64,000 nt of DNA from Prionace glauca. Lineage: Eukaryota; Chordata; Chondrichthyes; Carcharhiniformes; Carcharhinidae. The notes under the pieces are model-generated. The model did not search any database. It was not told the DNA's origin and was given only the letters and a program-made list of their open reading frames with translations. Every line of letters begins with the position of its first letter. Position 1 is the stretch's first letter. Below, in pieces: positions 33,931-42,480 of the stretch. The stretch lies in assembly GCA_037974335.1 (NCBI GenBank), contig CM075760.1:52495451-52559450 (forward strand). The letters run 5' to 3'. Both the position numbers and the translations under genes were made by a program.

Positions 33931-34830
33931 TTAGTTTAAAGCCTTGTCTACAGTCCTCTTTACTCGATTCGCCAGCACTCTGGTCCCAGCATGATTCAGA
34001 CCAACCCCATCCTGCCCGAACAGGTCCCACCTACCCCAATACTGGTGCCAATGCCCCATAAATTCGAACCCATTCCTCCCACACCAATCCCTGAGCCACC
34101 CATTTACTTCCTTTATCCTATCAACCCTACACCCGTCTGCCCTCGGTTCAGGCAGTAGCCCAGAGATAACCACCTTGTCGGTTCTATTTTTTAATTCCAT
34201 TCCCAGCTTCTCATACTCCCTTCCCAGATCCTCAGTCCGCATTTTGCCTACGTCGCCGGCACCCACATGTACTACAACGACTGGGTTCTCACCCTCCCAC
34301 TCCAGATTCCTCTGCAGCCCAGATGTGACATCCTGTACCCGAGCACCAGGCAGACAACACACCCTTCTGTGCACTTTGTCATTGTGACAAAGGACAGTGT
34401 CAATACCCTTCACCCCACTATCCCCAATCACTACTACGTTCCTTTTCCCCTTCTCTTTGCCTATGTCCTGCTGCATCACTGTACCGTGTGCAGTTTGCTC
34501 ACCAACCTCTCTTGCCTCGTCCGCTTCCAGACTGGAAGCAAGAACCTCAAACCTGTTATGCAGGTTAAGAGGCTGAGGCCTCCTCTCCTCACCCCCCTTC
34601 CTCCTCCCAGCAGCCCCCTTTTGTCCCTGACCCTTAGATTTAGCCAGTCTAGGGGCACTCTCTCTCCCCCTGATGAGCCTCAGTGTCTGTAGCTCAGAGG
34701 CCAGCTCATCCACCTTGAGCTGGAGCTCCTCCAGCAACCTGCACTTACTGCAGACATGGTCACTGGGAAGGACCCTGGGGTCCACCAGTTCCCACATCAT
34801 ACAGAAACCACACATCACATGCCCCTCCAT
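33931..34830 (-). CDS. CR1 LINE ORF1: zinc-knuckle, coiled-coil, SGNH-esterase-like protein
   Basis: 299 codons. The N-terminus has paired CxxC motifs (Cys7/Cys10 and Cys27/Cys30, with His25), a likely zinc-binding module, followed by a leucine-rich helix (~31-53) suited to a coiled coil and a basic Gly/Lys/Arg stretch (~64-84). Residues ~130-295 look like the SGNH/GDSL esterase domain known from CR1 ORF1 proteins: block I VVVIGDSGVKG with Ser138, block III VVVVHVGAGDVG and block V DGVGLNHAG. Compared with the usual GxND and DxxH, the Asn and His positions read Gly here, so catalysis is doubtful. ORF1 products are thought to bind RNA and support mobility. It ends KALN, TAA, in the same frame as ORF2. 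Confidence 0.9.
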   Translation of the reverse strand: MEGHVMCGFCMMWELVDPRVLPSDHVCSKCRLLEELQLKVDELASELQTLRLIRGRESAPRLAKSKGQGQKGAAGRRKGGEERRPQPLNLHNRFEVLASSLEADEAREVGEQTAHGTVMQQDIGKEKGKRNVVVIGDSGVKGIDTVLCHNDKVHRRVCCLPGARVQDVTSGLQRNLEWEGENPVVVVHVGAGDVGKMRTEDLGREYEKLGMELKNRTDKVVISGLLPEPRADGCRVDRIKEVNGWLRDWCGRNGFEFMGHWHQYWGRWDLFGQDGVGLNHAGTRVLANRVKRTVDKALN

Positions 34831-35074
34831 TATTCACTGTAATTTTTATGTGAAAAAAAATTTTTCCTTGTTTCTTGCTGTAGTAGTATTGGGGAAAAAA
34901 AATTTTTTTTTTTTTTTTCCTTGTTTTTTTTTCAAACGAACTCACCTGTCCTTTTTTCCCTCAAGCCCTTTTTGATATTAAGCCCTATTAGCTCACTCTG
35001 CTTCCCTCTCAGACGCTGCCCGCTTCCTACACCAGGCCTCCTTTTAAACCTAGCGCTGATTAGAAGCAGGCTCA

Positions 35075-35646
35075 TCCACAACTCGGTTCTAAACTAGCAG
35101 TAAAGACAATAAAATAAATGCTTTAAACAGTTCTACAAAGAACAAAGTGCTTTAAACTTATTTTAAACAGGTTTTTAACAGGTAAATTCTTAGCTCTCTC
35201 TCTCTCTGCTCAGTAAACAGTGAAAGGCTTCACCGTGTGGCCCTGATAATTAATTTAAATTAAAGGAGCTTCGTCCACAACTCGTTCTAAACTAGCAGTA
35301 AAGACAATAAAATAAATGCTTTAAACAGTTCTACAAAGAACAAAGTGCTTTAAACTTATTTTAAACAGGTTTTTAACAGGTAAATTCTTAGCTCTCTCTC
35401 TCTCTGCTCAGTAAACAGTGAAAGGCTTCACCGTGTGGCCCTGATAATTAATTTAAATTAAAGGAGCTTCGTCCACAACTCGTTCTAAACTAGCAGTAAA
35501 GACAATAAAATAAATGCTTTAAACAGTTCTACAAAGAACAAAGTGCTTTAAACTTATTTTAAACAGGTTTTTAACAGGTAAATTCTTAGCTCTCTCTCTC
35601 TCTGCTCAGTAAACAGTGAAAGGCTTCACCGTGTGGCCCTGATAAT
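35075..35646 (-). promoter_or_regulatory. 198-bp tandem monomers at the LINE 5' end (likely promoter)
   Basis: Three copies with an exact 198-bp period (AAACTAGCAG occurs at 35,091, 35,289 and 35,487). I see no substitution between them over the monomer body. Each contains a TCTCTCTCTCTCTCT run, ATGCTTTAAACAG/GTGCTTTAAAC repeats and GGCTTCACCGTGTGGCCC. The outermost copy stops partway, after GGCCCTGATAAT. This is the arrangement of 5' UTR promoter monomers in mouse L1, but the promoter role is inferred here. Confidence 0.8.
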
Positions 35647-36186
35647 GTTTTACTTTAACCTGGTGTTGTGAGAATGCGTTCTGTACCCACTTCAATCCAA
35701 CACTGGCGTCTCCACATCATGATATAAATAACAGGATTACAAACAGTGAGGCTGTATTGCCTGCCCAAGAATTAAGGTGATGGCCTTGATTTTTCTAACT
35801 GAAACTGAAATCTGATCGTGTACACATCCCATCCTTCCCATTTCTACGCAGATACTTACAGAATTAATCTGGGTCTTGTGATAACCACGGTACTACAGAA
35901 CCAGGGTGATGACCTCAGGGCAAGCAGATCTGAAGAAACAACTAGACTGGCTCCAGAAGCCCATCTTTTTCCCACAGTAATTGATATTACATTGTCTCTG
36001 CTGTTTCCTCCTGTCAAAATGAATAATGATGTTTCCCACTGCATTAAAGTTTTGAAAAAAAAAAGTATTCATTACGTTTAAAGCAAATCAAATGAACACC
36101 TGAAAATGATGCATTTACGAATAGGCAGAAATCATTTTTCTCTTAGATATTTGGGAGACGGAAGCTTCCAATCTCCCAGCCAGCCG

Positions 36187-36259
36187 GCCGAAATAGCTCA
36201 GTTGGGAGAGCGTTAGACTGAAGATCTAAAGGTCCCTGGTTCAATTCCGGGTTTCGGCA
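36187..36259 (+). tRNA. tRNA-Phe (GAA), second copy
   Basis: 73 nt, identical to the minus-strand copy at 26,435-26,507 except for one T-loop base (TTCAATT instead of TTCAATC). Acceptor, D, anticodon and T stems are fully paired, anticodon GAA, discriminator A, TTTT terminator at 36,275-36,278. Likely functional. Confidence 0.97.
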
Positions 36260-36694
36260 GGATTCCGTTGCTGGTTTTCTGTGCTCTCTGCTAAACAGTC
36301 CTGCATTTTGTCTCGCACTGTTTTCAAACATCAATTGACACAAACTGCAACAGACTAAATACCCACCGCAATTTCCACCCTGCCAGGTATTGTTCTATTT
36401 CCTCCTTGTTGGATTTCGCTTTTTAAAAAACTTCCTCTATTTCTAAACATTCCCAATGTTAATGAAAGGTGATGGAGGTGAAGGTTTATCTTTGTTTCCT
36501 GATGCACACATGCCATGTAACGTCCTGAGTTTTTCCAACCTCATCACATTTCAGTGCAGATGTCAGGTCCGCTTTTACATGGCAGTGAAAATACATTTAG
36601 TTGACCTGCTGTTTCAACAAAAACAATGTATATTTGCATTACCTCTTTTGATTCCTCCAGAAGGAGGCCATTCGGCCCATCGAGGAAACTGGGA

Positions 36695-37450
36695 CACTGG
36701 GACAGACGCTCAGCACCTTGAAAAGAGTGTGAGAGAGGGAAACTGGGACAGACGCTCAGCACCTTGAGAAGAGTGTGAGAGAGGGAAACTGGGACAGACG
36801 CTCAGCACCTTGAGGAGAGTGTGAGAGGGGGAAACTGGGACAGACACTGAGCACCTGGAGGAGAGTGTGAGAGGGGGAAACTGGGACAGACACTGAGCAT
36901 CTGGAGGAGAGTGTGAGAGAGGGAAACTGGGACAGACGCTCAGCACCTTGAGGAGAATGTGAGAGGGGGACACTGGGACAGACACTCAGCACCTTGAGGA
37001 GAGTGTGAGAGGGGGAAACTGGGACAGACACTCAGCACCTTGAGGAGAGTGTGAGAGGGGGAAACTGGGACACTGGGACAGATACTCAGCACCTTGAGGA
37101 GAGTGTGAGAGAGGGAAACTGGGACAGATACTCAGCACCTTGAGGAGAGTGTGAGAGGGGGAAACTGGGACACTGGGACAGACGCTCAGCACCTTGAGGA
37201 GAGTGTGAGAGGGGGAAACTGGGACAGACACTCAGCACCTGGAGGAGAGTGGGAGAAGGGACACTGGGACAGATACTCAGCACCTTGAGGAGAGTGTGAG
37301 AGGGGGAAACTGGGACAGACACTCAGCACCTGGAGGAGAGTGTGAGAGGGGCACACTGGGACAGATACTCAGCACCTTGAGGAGAGTGTGAGAGGGGGAA
37401 ACTGGGACACTGGGACAGACGCTCAGCACCTTGAGAAGAGTGTGAGAGGG
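36695..37450. repeat. 46-bp minisatellite with 10-bp expansions
   Basis: About 15 units of a purine-rich 46-bp repeat (AAACTGGGACAGACGCTCAG, then CACCTTGAGGAGAGTGTGAG, AGGGGG). Starts 36,705, 36,751 and 36,797 show the 46-bp step. Several units carry an extra ACTGGGACACTGGGACA-type 10-bp duplication. It abuts the outer end of the right inverted arm. Long antisense open frames here are a product of the repeat and not genes. Confidence 0.95.
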
Positions 37451-37620
37451 GCACAAAGAGGATTCAAGCCACAGGTGGATTTATGTAGCACTGGAACTGG
37501 GACCGTTTGTTTATGTCCTGTGGTGCTGAGGATTCTCTTCAATATCGACTCAGTTGTCAGGGAACACAACTCTTTCTGCCAGGCCATTGGATGATGGGTA
37601 ATGTGGGCACTGTCCTAACG

Positions 37621-38197
37621 CATAAGAACATAAGAAATGGGAGCAGCAGTAGGCCTTCGAGCCTGCCCTGCCATTCGACAAGATCATGGCTGATCTGAAG
37701 TGGATCAATTCCACTTTCCCGCTTTCTCCCCATAACCCTTAATTCCCTTGTCTATCAGAAATCTATCTACCCATGACTTAAATGTATTCAGCGAGGTAAC
37801 CTCCACCACTTCAATGGGCAGAGAATTCCAGAGATTCACCACCCTTTGAGTGAAGAAGTTCCTCCTCAACTCCGATCTAAACTGTCCTCCCCCCATTATT
37901 TTGAGGCTGTGCCCTCTAGTCCTGCTGTCCTTTCTAAGCGGGAAGAAACTCTCTACCTCTACCCTATCCATCCCCTTCATTATCTTATGAGATCCCCCCT
38001 CAGCCTTCTAAACTCCAATGAGTACAGACACAGTCTATTAAATCTCTCCTCATAGGTTAACCCCCTCATCTCTGGTATCAGCCCAGTGAACCTTCTCTGC
38101 ACTCCCTCCAAGGCCAATATATCCTTCCACAAGTACGCCGATCAAAACTGCACACGGTATTCCTGTTGCGGCCTCACCAGTACCCTCTACATCAACG
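37621..38197 (-). mobile_element. Family A-related CR1 LINE, 3' fragment
   Basis: Terminus CATAAGAACATAAGAAATGG at 37,621; body encodes (minus) EVESFFPLRKDSRTRGHSLK, RNFFTQRVVNLWNSLPIEVV and SWVDRFLIDKGIKGYGEKAG with some breaks. Clearly older than the 18.7-kb copy. The 5' end is lost near 38,197. Confidence 0.9.
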
Positions 38198-38239
38198 CAT
38201 CAAATATTGCTCAACTTCATGCAATGCACAAATTCCTGA

Positions 38240-38780
38240 CTGATGGAGGGTGGTCCATTTTTAGAATTCAACACCTGCAGAATGCCTGGTGTCAAGAAAG
38301 AGGTGTGAAGTTTCTCCACTCTTCTCCTTGTGTTTGATTAACTCATCCTGTGTATGGCCATCCATTTTGAATGAGCATCTACCAATATCAGGAACACAGA
38401 CCCCATGAACGGTCCGGCACTGTCCATGTGCAGTCATGTCTATGGCCAACCCAAGTGTAAAGAATAGTGACTGGTGACTGTTCTGCCCTTGTTGATGTTG
38501 CCAACACTGACACACAAGCAAATATCTGTATCCATACCTGGCCACCAGACGTGGCAATTTGGAGGATCGTCAGTTTGCCACTCCTGGGTGGCCATGGTAA
38601 AGTTCGGCCGGGTTGGGATGGTGTCTCAGGATGACACTCTTGAACCCCATAGGAGTATGCCATCTTCCACAGTCAGCTGTTCTCTGCCACTCCAATATGG
38701 GTGCAATTCTGCTGTAACAGCCTTTTGGTTACCCCCATCAGCTCTTACTTCTTCAGTTTATTCAGGACTGGGTAAGTTTG
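38240..38780 (-). mobile_element. Ty3/gypsy retrotransposon fossil, integrase region
   Basis: On the minus strand the segment resembles the zinc-binding and core parts of a Ty3/gypsy integrase: blocks like ELHPYWSGREQL, an AGPFMGSVF-like stretch and VDAHSKW are recognisable in turn. No LTRs, gag or RT region are seen nearby. It is a broken fragment with several interruptions, old in appearance. Confidence 0.7.
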
Positions 38781-38924
38781 CCTCCACAGCCAAATATTAT
38801 TGGCTGCTGCTGGGAGAATTTTGAAAAAGTTCATGATTACTGTCTCTTCCATTGGGGATGCGACCAGTTGTCTGTTAATTGTAACCAGCTCAAGGTATCT
38901 GCCTTCGCGGCTCGGCCTCCTAGT

Positions 38925-39215
38925 CACCCGTGTTCAGAGGACAATTAAGTGTCAACCACATTGTGACACCCTGGAGTCACGGTTAGGCCTGACCACGTAA
39001 GGACAACAAATTTCCTTTCCTGGGACATTGGTGAACCAGTTAGGGCTTTCCGACAATCAACAATGTTTTTATGGTCACCAGCGGATTCTAAACTCCAGAC
39101 CTATTTATTCAAATTCCACCATCTGCTGTGACGAGATTGGAATCCGGATGCCCAATACATTAGCTGAGTTTCTCTATTAATAGTCGAGTGATAAAACCAC
39201 CTGTCCACATCCTGA
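38925..39215 (-). mobile_element. Second-family SINE with tRNA-like head
   Basis: Contains GGACAATTAAGTGTCAACCAC, TGGAGTCACGGTTAGGCCTG, TGACCACGTAAGGACAACA and CAAATTCCACCATCTGCTG. In the family the head at the high-coordinate end is tRNA-derived. It is a common shark repeat, this copy being moderately decayed. Confidence 0.7.
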
Positions 39216-39469
39216 GTGTACACATCCTGAATTCTGCTAACCAAGACACTCCATATTATATACATCTGCAGAGCTCCTGGAGTGGACAGCATTAACTGCC
39301 TCAATCAGGGAGCTCATATTCCAATAATTCCATTTAACCCCGAAATATCAACTTGTCTGAGGTGGCTCTCTCTCTCTCTCTCTCAGGCCCTGGCTTTCCT
39401 GTGTTGTTCGTAATACTGACAATATGAACCTTTTCCCCGACGTGTCTTAACCCTTCTGCCAGAAACTAC

Positions 39470-39860
39470 AAAGGGTTGTAAATGAAAACCAGTCCATCAC
39501 TCAGACCAGTCTCACATCCGTTGACTCTGTGTACACTTGGCAAAGTAGCCAGCATAATTAAGGACCCCACGCATCTCGGACATTCTCTCTTCCACCTTCT
39601 TCCATTGGTAAAAAGATATAAAAGTCTGAGGCCATGTGCTGACTGACTCAAAAACAGCTTCTTCTCTTCTGTCATCAGACTTTTGAATGGACCTACCTTG
39701 CATTAGGTTGATCTTTCCACCCTAGCTACGACTTAAACACTACATTCTGCACCTTCTTGTTTCTTTCTCCATAAACAGAATGCTTTGTCTGTATCATGAG
39801 CAAGAAACAATGCTTTTCACTGTATGCTAATATATGTGACAATAAATCAAATCATTGCAG
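39470..39860 (+). mobile_element. Interspersed repeat ending TGACAATAAATCAAATC
   Basis: A dispersed element with landmarks TTGGCAAAGTAGCCAGCATAA, TCATCAGACTTTTGAATGG and a 3' end ATGTGACAATAAATCAAATC. Antisense copies are at 43,785-44,010 and 46,510-46,930. The fixed 3' end and variable 5' start suggest a LINE or SINE 3' region. Class not assigned. Confidence 0.65.
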
Positions 39861-39966
39861 TAACAAATGTCGAAATGCTTGCTCCACACCCACAATCTTT
39901 CATCTGGTGTAAGACACAAACTCAAAGGGCCACTTTTCCCTGAACTTTCACACCAATCAGCATCCA

Positions 39967-40075
39967 CAATGTGGAGATGCCGGTGTTGGACTGAGGTGGG
40001 CACACCAGGTTAAAGTCTAATAGGTTAATTTGGAATCATGAGGTTTCAGAGTCCCGCTCCTTCATCCATGATGAG
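39967..40075 (+). repeat. Interspersed repeat 'R'
   Basis: TGTGGAGATGCCGGTGTTGG, ACACCAGGTTAAAGTCTAAT and CCGCTCCTTCATCC. Slightly shortened copy. Confidence 0.8.
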
Positions 40076-40289
40076 GCTGACTTTCAGCCAATAAGGGAGG
40101 ACCAGACTCAGCTCCACCCCTTTTTCATTCTGGTTGGAGGTCTAGCCACTCCAGCTCAGTCCTTCAGCCCCACCCCTCCTCTTCTCTTTGGTCCAGAACT
40201 TCTATCAATCAGTGCAGGCGCTCATTAAATCCCCACACAGTAAGCTTTGAACATAAGGTTAATACCGGCCGTTCTGTATGGTCCACTCA

Positions 40290-40385
40290 CCTGATGAAGA
40301 AGCAGTCCTCTGAATGCCCGTGATTCCAAATAAACCCTGTTGGACCTTAACTGGTGTTGTGAGACTTCTTATTCTGTATGGTCAG
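40290..40385 (-). repeat. Interspersed repeat 'R', antisense
   Basis: CACCTGATGAAGAAGCAGTC, TGATTCCAAATAAACC and ACTGGTGTTGTGAGACTTC. With the plus copy at 39,967 it brackets a ~210-bp CCAAT-containing segment upstream of the first zinc-finger gene. Confidence 0.8.
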
Positions 40386-40539
40386 TGAGCAGGCTGATTA
40401 TTCCTAGTTTTGCAAGTTTGTTAAAAAAAAACTACAGGAAGAATTTTCCAAAATTTTGTTTGGATTTGAACACAGTGAGAAGGTAGCATGAGTGGGACAA
40501 TGATTTCAGCTTTGGGGGGACAAGAGAGGAAAATTTGTT

Positions 40540-40956
40540 CCATAGAAACTAGAATTGTCTGTTCTGAATTTTTCTTCTGCATTGACAGTGATGCCTTTTG
40601 TAAACTCTTTTCACAGCAGGTTGGAAGGGAAGAATTTGCAAACTGAAAACTCAGCCAAACATCACATTGACATCCGACGAGTTACTCGATTCATCAGGAT
40701 CTGAATATTACCTCTGAATTCAGAAGGCAAAATCTTTGTCTGTTCTGTCTGAGAGAAAATTCCAAACATCAGTGTGACTGGAAAAGCACCGAGACACGCA
40801 CACCCGAGTGAACTGACTGTGGAAAGAGTTTTAACCAGTTACACAGCCTGAAAAAACATAATTCACTATTCACATTGTGGAGTAACTGTTCACGCTGAGT
40901 GTGGATGAGGTTTCAACTGATCACCAAATCCAGAGAGACACAAGGACACCAGCGTC
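40540..40956 (+). other. 5' leader of the first zinc-finger gene
   Basis: Shares ordered similarity with 48,235-48,643 upstream of the second zinc-finger gene (ATAGAAACTAGAATTGTCTG, then TTCTGAATTT). A likely splice acceptor CTCTTTTCACAG ends near 40,616, so the coding exon probably begins at 40,617 with ~340 nt of 5' UTR. There are no open upstream frames joining the finger frame. Confidence 0.55.
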
Positions 40957-41796
40957 ATGGGGAAACCATGCAAATGCGATGACTGTGGGAAAGGATTCAA
41001 TTACCCATCCCTGCTGGAAATCCATCAACGCAGTCACACTGGGGAGAGACCATTCACCTGCCCTGAATGTGGGAAGGGATTCACTCAGTTATCAAACCTA
41101 CAGACACACCAGCAAAATCACACTGAGAGGCCATTCACTTGCCCTGAATGTGAGAAGGGATTCACTCAGTTATACAATCTGCGGATACACCAGAGAAAAC
41201 ACACAGGTGAAAGGCCTTTCACGTGCTCGGAATGTGCAAAAGGATTCACTAGATCCTCTGACCTGTTGAAGCACCAACGAATTCACACTGAGGAGAGGCC
41301 GTTCAGCTGTACTTTCTGTAGGAAGAAATTTAGGTCGTCTTCCAACCTCAGTGTACACCAGCGAGTTCACACTGGGGAGAAACCTTTCAGCTGTACTTGC
41401 TGTGGAACGAGTTTCAGATCTTCATTCCACCTCAAAGTCCATCAACGAGTTCATATCAAAGAGAAGCCTTTCACCTGCTCAGAGTGTGGGGAAGGGTTCA
41501 CTCAGTCAGCAAACCTGCTGAGACACCAGCGAATTCATACTGGGGAGAGGCCATTCACCTGCCCTGAATGTGGGAAAGGATTCATTGGAGCATTTGACCT
41601 ACAGAAGCACCAGCGAGTTCACACTGAGGAAAGGCCGTTCAGCTGTACTTCCTGTGGAAAGGGATTCAGGTCTTCATTCCACCTCAAAGTTCACCAGCGA
41701 GTTCACACCGGGGAGAGGCCATTCATCTGCTCCGAGTGTGGGAAGGGATTCATTCAGTCAGCCTACCTGTTGAGACACCAGCGAGTTCACAAGTAA
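40957..41796 (+). CDS. C2H2 zinc-finger protein, ten fingers
   Basis: 279 codons starting [14 protein letters not shown], with ten tandem Kruppel-type fingers filling almost the whole protein and a stop straight after the tenth His (HQRVHK). Linkers are mostly HTGERP/HTGEKP; finger 2 has a shortened linker (HTERP, one codon lost), and three have EERP or IKEKP. All Cys and His pairs are present (CxxC...HxxxH with 12 residues between). A nuclear DNA-binding role is expected; no KRAB, SCAN or BTB domain is encoded in this exon. Helix residues differ among fingers, as in sequence-specific binders. It is a paralogue of the gene at 48.6 kb, with the matching start context. It looks intact. An upstream non-coding exon is likely. 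Confidence 0.9.
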   Translation: MGKPCKCDDCGKGFNYPSLLEIHQRSHTGERPFTCPECGKGFTQLSNLQTHQQNHTERPFTCPECEKGFTQLYNLRIHQRKHTGERPFTCSECAKGFTRSSDLLKHQRIHTEERPFSCTFCRKKFRSSSNLSVHQRVHTGEKPFSCTCCGTSFRSSFHLKVHQRVHIKEKPFTCSECGEGFTQSANLLRHQRIHTGERPFTCPECGKGFIGAFDLQKHQRVHTEERPFSCTSCGKGFRSSFHLKVHQRVHTGERPFICSECGKGFIQSAYLLRHQRVHK

Positions 41797-42049
41797 CTAC
41801 AGTGGTTGGATTCTGCTGTTGTGCTCTTGATCATATCCAAGTCTGAACCATATTCATGCTGACAGTTGGGGTTTGTGTTTGCTGTTGTTAATCTCTGTAA
41901 GTGGGCTGGAGTTTAATATTCTGGATCTGTTGCTGATTGTGTTCTTGGGACTGCACTTTCCTTGTCTGTGATCATTCCCCATGTTTCAGGGACTCTCGTT
42001 AGAAATTAGTTTGTAACAACACTCTGAACTTTTACTCCAATCCTAAATT
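41797..42049 (+). other. Probable 3' UTR/flank of the first zinc-finger gene
   Basis: Begins with ACTACAGTGGTTGGATTCTG, similar to AGGGGTTGGATTCTGCTG after the second gene (49,640), supporting duplicated gene ends. No polyadenylation site picked with confidence. Confidence 0.45.
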
Positions 42050-42480
42050 GGTCTCAGAATCATACGGTGCAGAACAGGCCCTTTGGCCCATTGAATCTGC
42101 ACCAACACCTGACCTGCCACCTCATCCCATTTACCAGCACTTGGCTCATAGCCTTGAATGTTCTGGCATGCCAAACGCTTATGCAGGTACTATTTAAAGG
42201 CTCTGAGGGAACCCCCTCCAGCACACTCCCAGGCAGCAAATTCCAGACCGTCTCCACCCTCTGGGTAAAAAAGTCTTTCCTCACAGCTCCCCACACATCC
42301 TGCTCCTTGCCTTGTACTCATGTCCCATCGTGACTGACCCTTCAACTAAGGGGAACAGCTGCTCCTTATCCACTCTATCCATGTCTCTCATAATCCTGTA
42401 CACCTCAGGTCACCCCTTAATCTTTTGTGGTCCCATGAAAACAACTCAAGCTTATCCATTTTTGGTACGAACTCTACATT
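42050..42480 (-). mobile_element. CR1 LINE 3' fragment
   Basis: Antisense hallmarks: CGGTGCAGAACAGGCCCTTTGG at the 3' side, TCTGGGTAAAAAAGTCTTTCC (antisense of the RFFTQR block), CACTCTATCCATGTCTCTCA. Old, no long frame. Confidence 0.75.

Larger units (their letters stand above)
30884..35646 (-). mobile_element. Full-length CR1-clade LINE (family A) with 5' monomers
   Basis: A 4.76-kb element lying on the minus strand. From 5' to 3' it has about 2.9 tandem 198-bp monomers (35,075-35,646), the rest of the 5' UTR, ORF1 (34,830-33,931), a 39-nt gap with a 13-nt G run, ORF2 (33,891-30,982) and a ~98-bp 3' UTR ending in TTCTTATG units. Both ORFs are uninterrupted. The insertion point is in repeat R between CAAAATAATTCT and GTTTTACTTT, as the uninterrupted left arm shows. 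No clear target duplication, apart from a possible ATAAT. It is the youngest feature of the locus, being absent from the sister arm. It may be retrotransposition-competent, but this cannot be judged from sequence alone. Confidence 0.95.
29975..36683. repeat. Right arm of large inverted repeat, split by a LINE
   Basis: Consists of 29,975-30,883 and 35,647-36,683, together about 1.95 kb, the reverse complement of 26,014-27,965. It carries tRNA-Leu and tRNA-Phe on the plus strand, so each tRNA pair points away from the spacer. The 4.76-kb LINE between is absent from the left arm. The outer end, within a SINE tail, runs directly into a 46-bp minisatellite. Confidence 0.93.

Noticed and set aside
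34175-34975. Plus-strand frames opposite LINE ORF1
   Set aside because: They are antisense shadows of ORF1, whose frame has clear protein motifs.
36710-37322. Overlapping minus-strand frames of repeated SVPVSPSHTLL-type sequence
   Set aside because: They are translations of the 46-bp minisatellite, shifting between frames; no start context or homology.
36695-37450. CRISPR-like array
   Set aside because: Repeats are contiguous with no unique spacers; it is a eukaryotic minisatellite. The same holds for the 84-bp and 56-bp arrays.
38240-38780. Host gene with an integrase-like domain
   Set aside because: The similarity is spread over interrupted frames with no intact exon, so it is a retrotransposon fossil rather than a domesticated gene.
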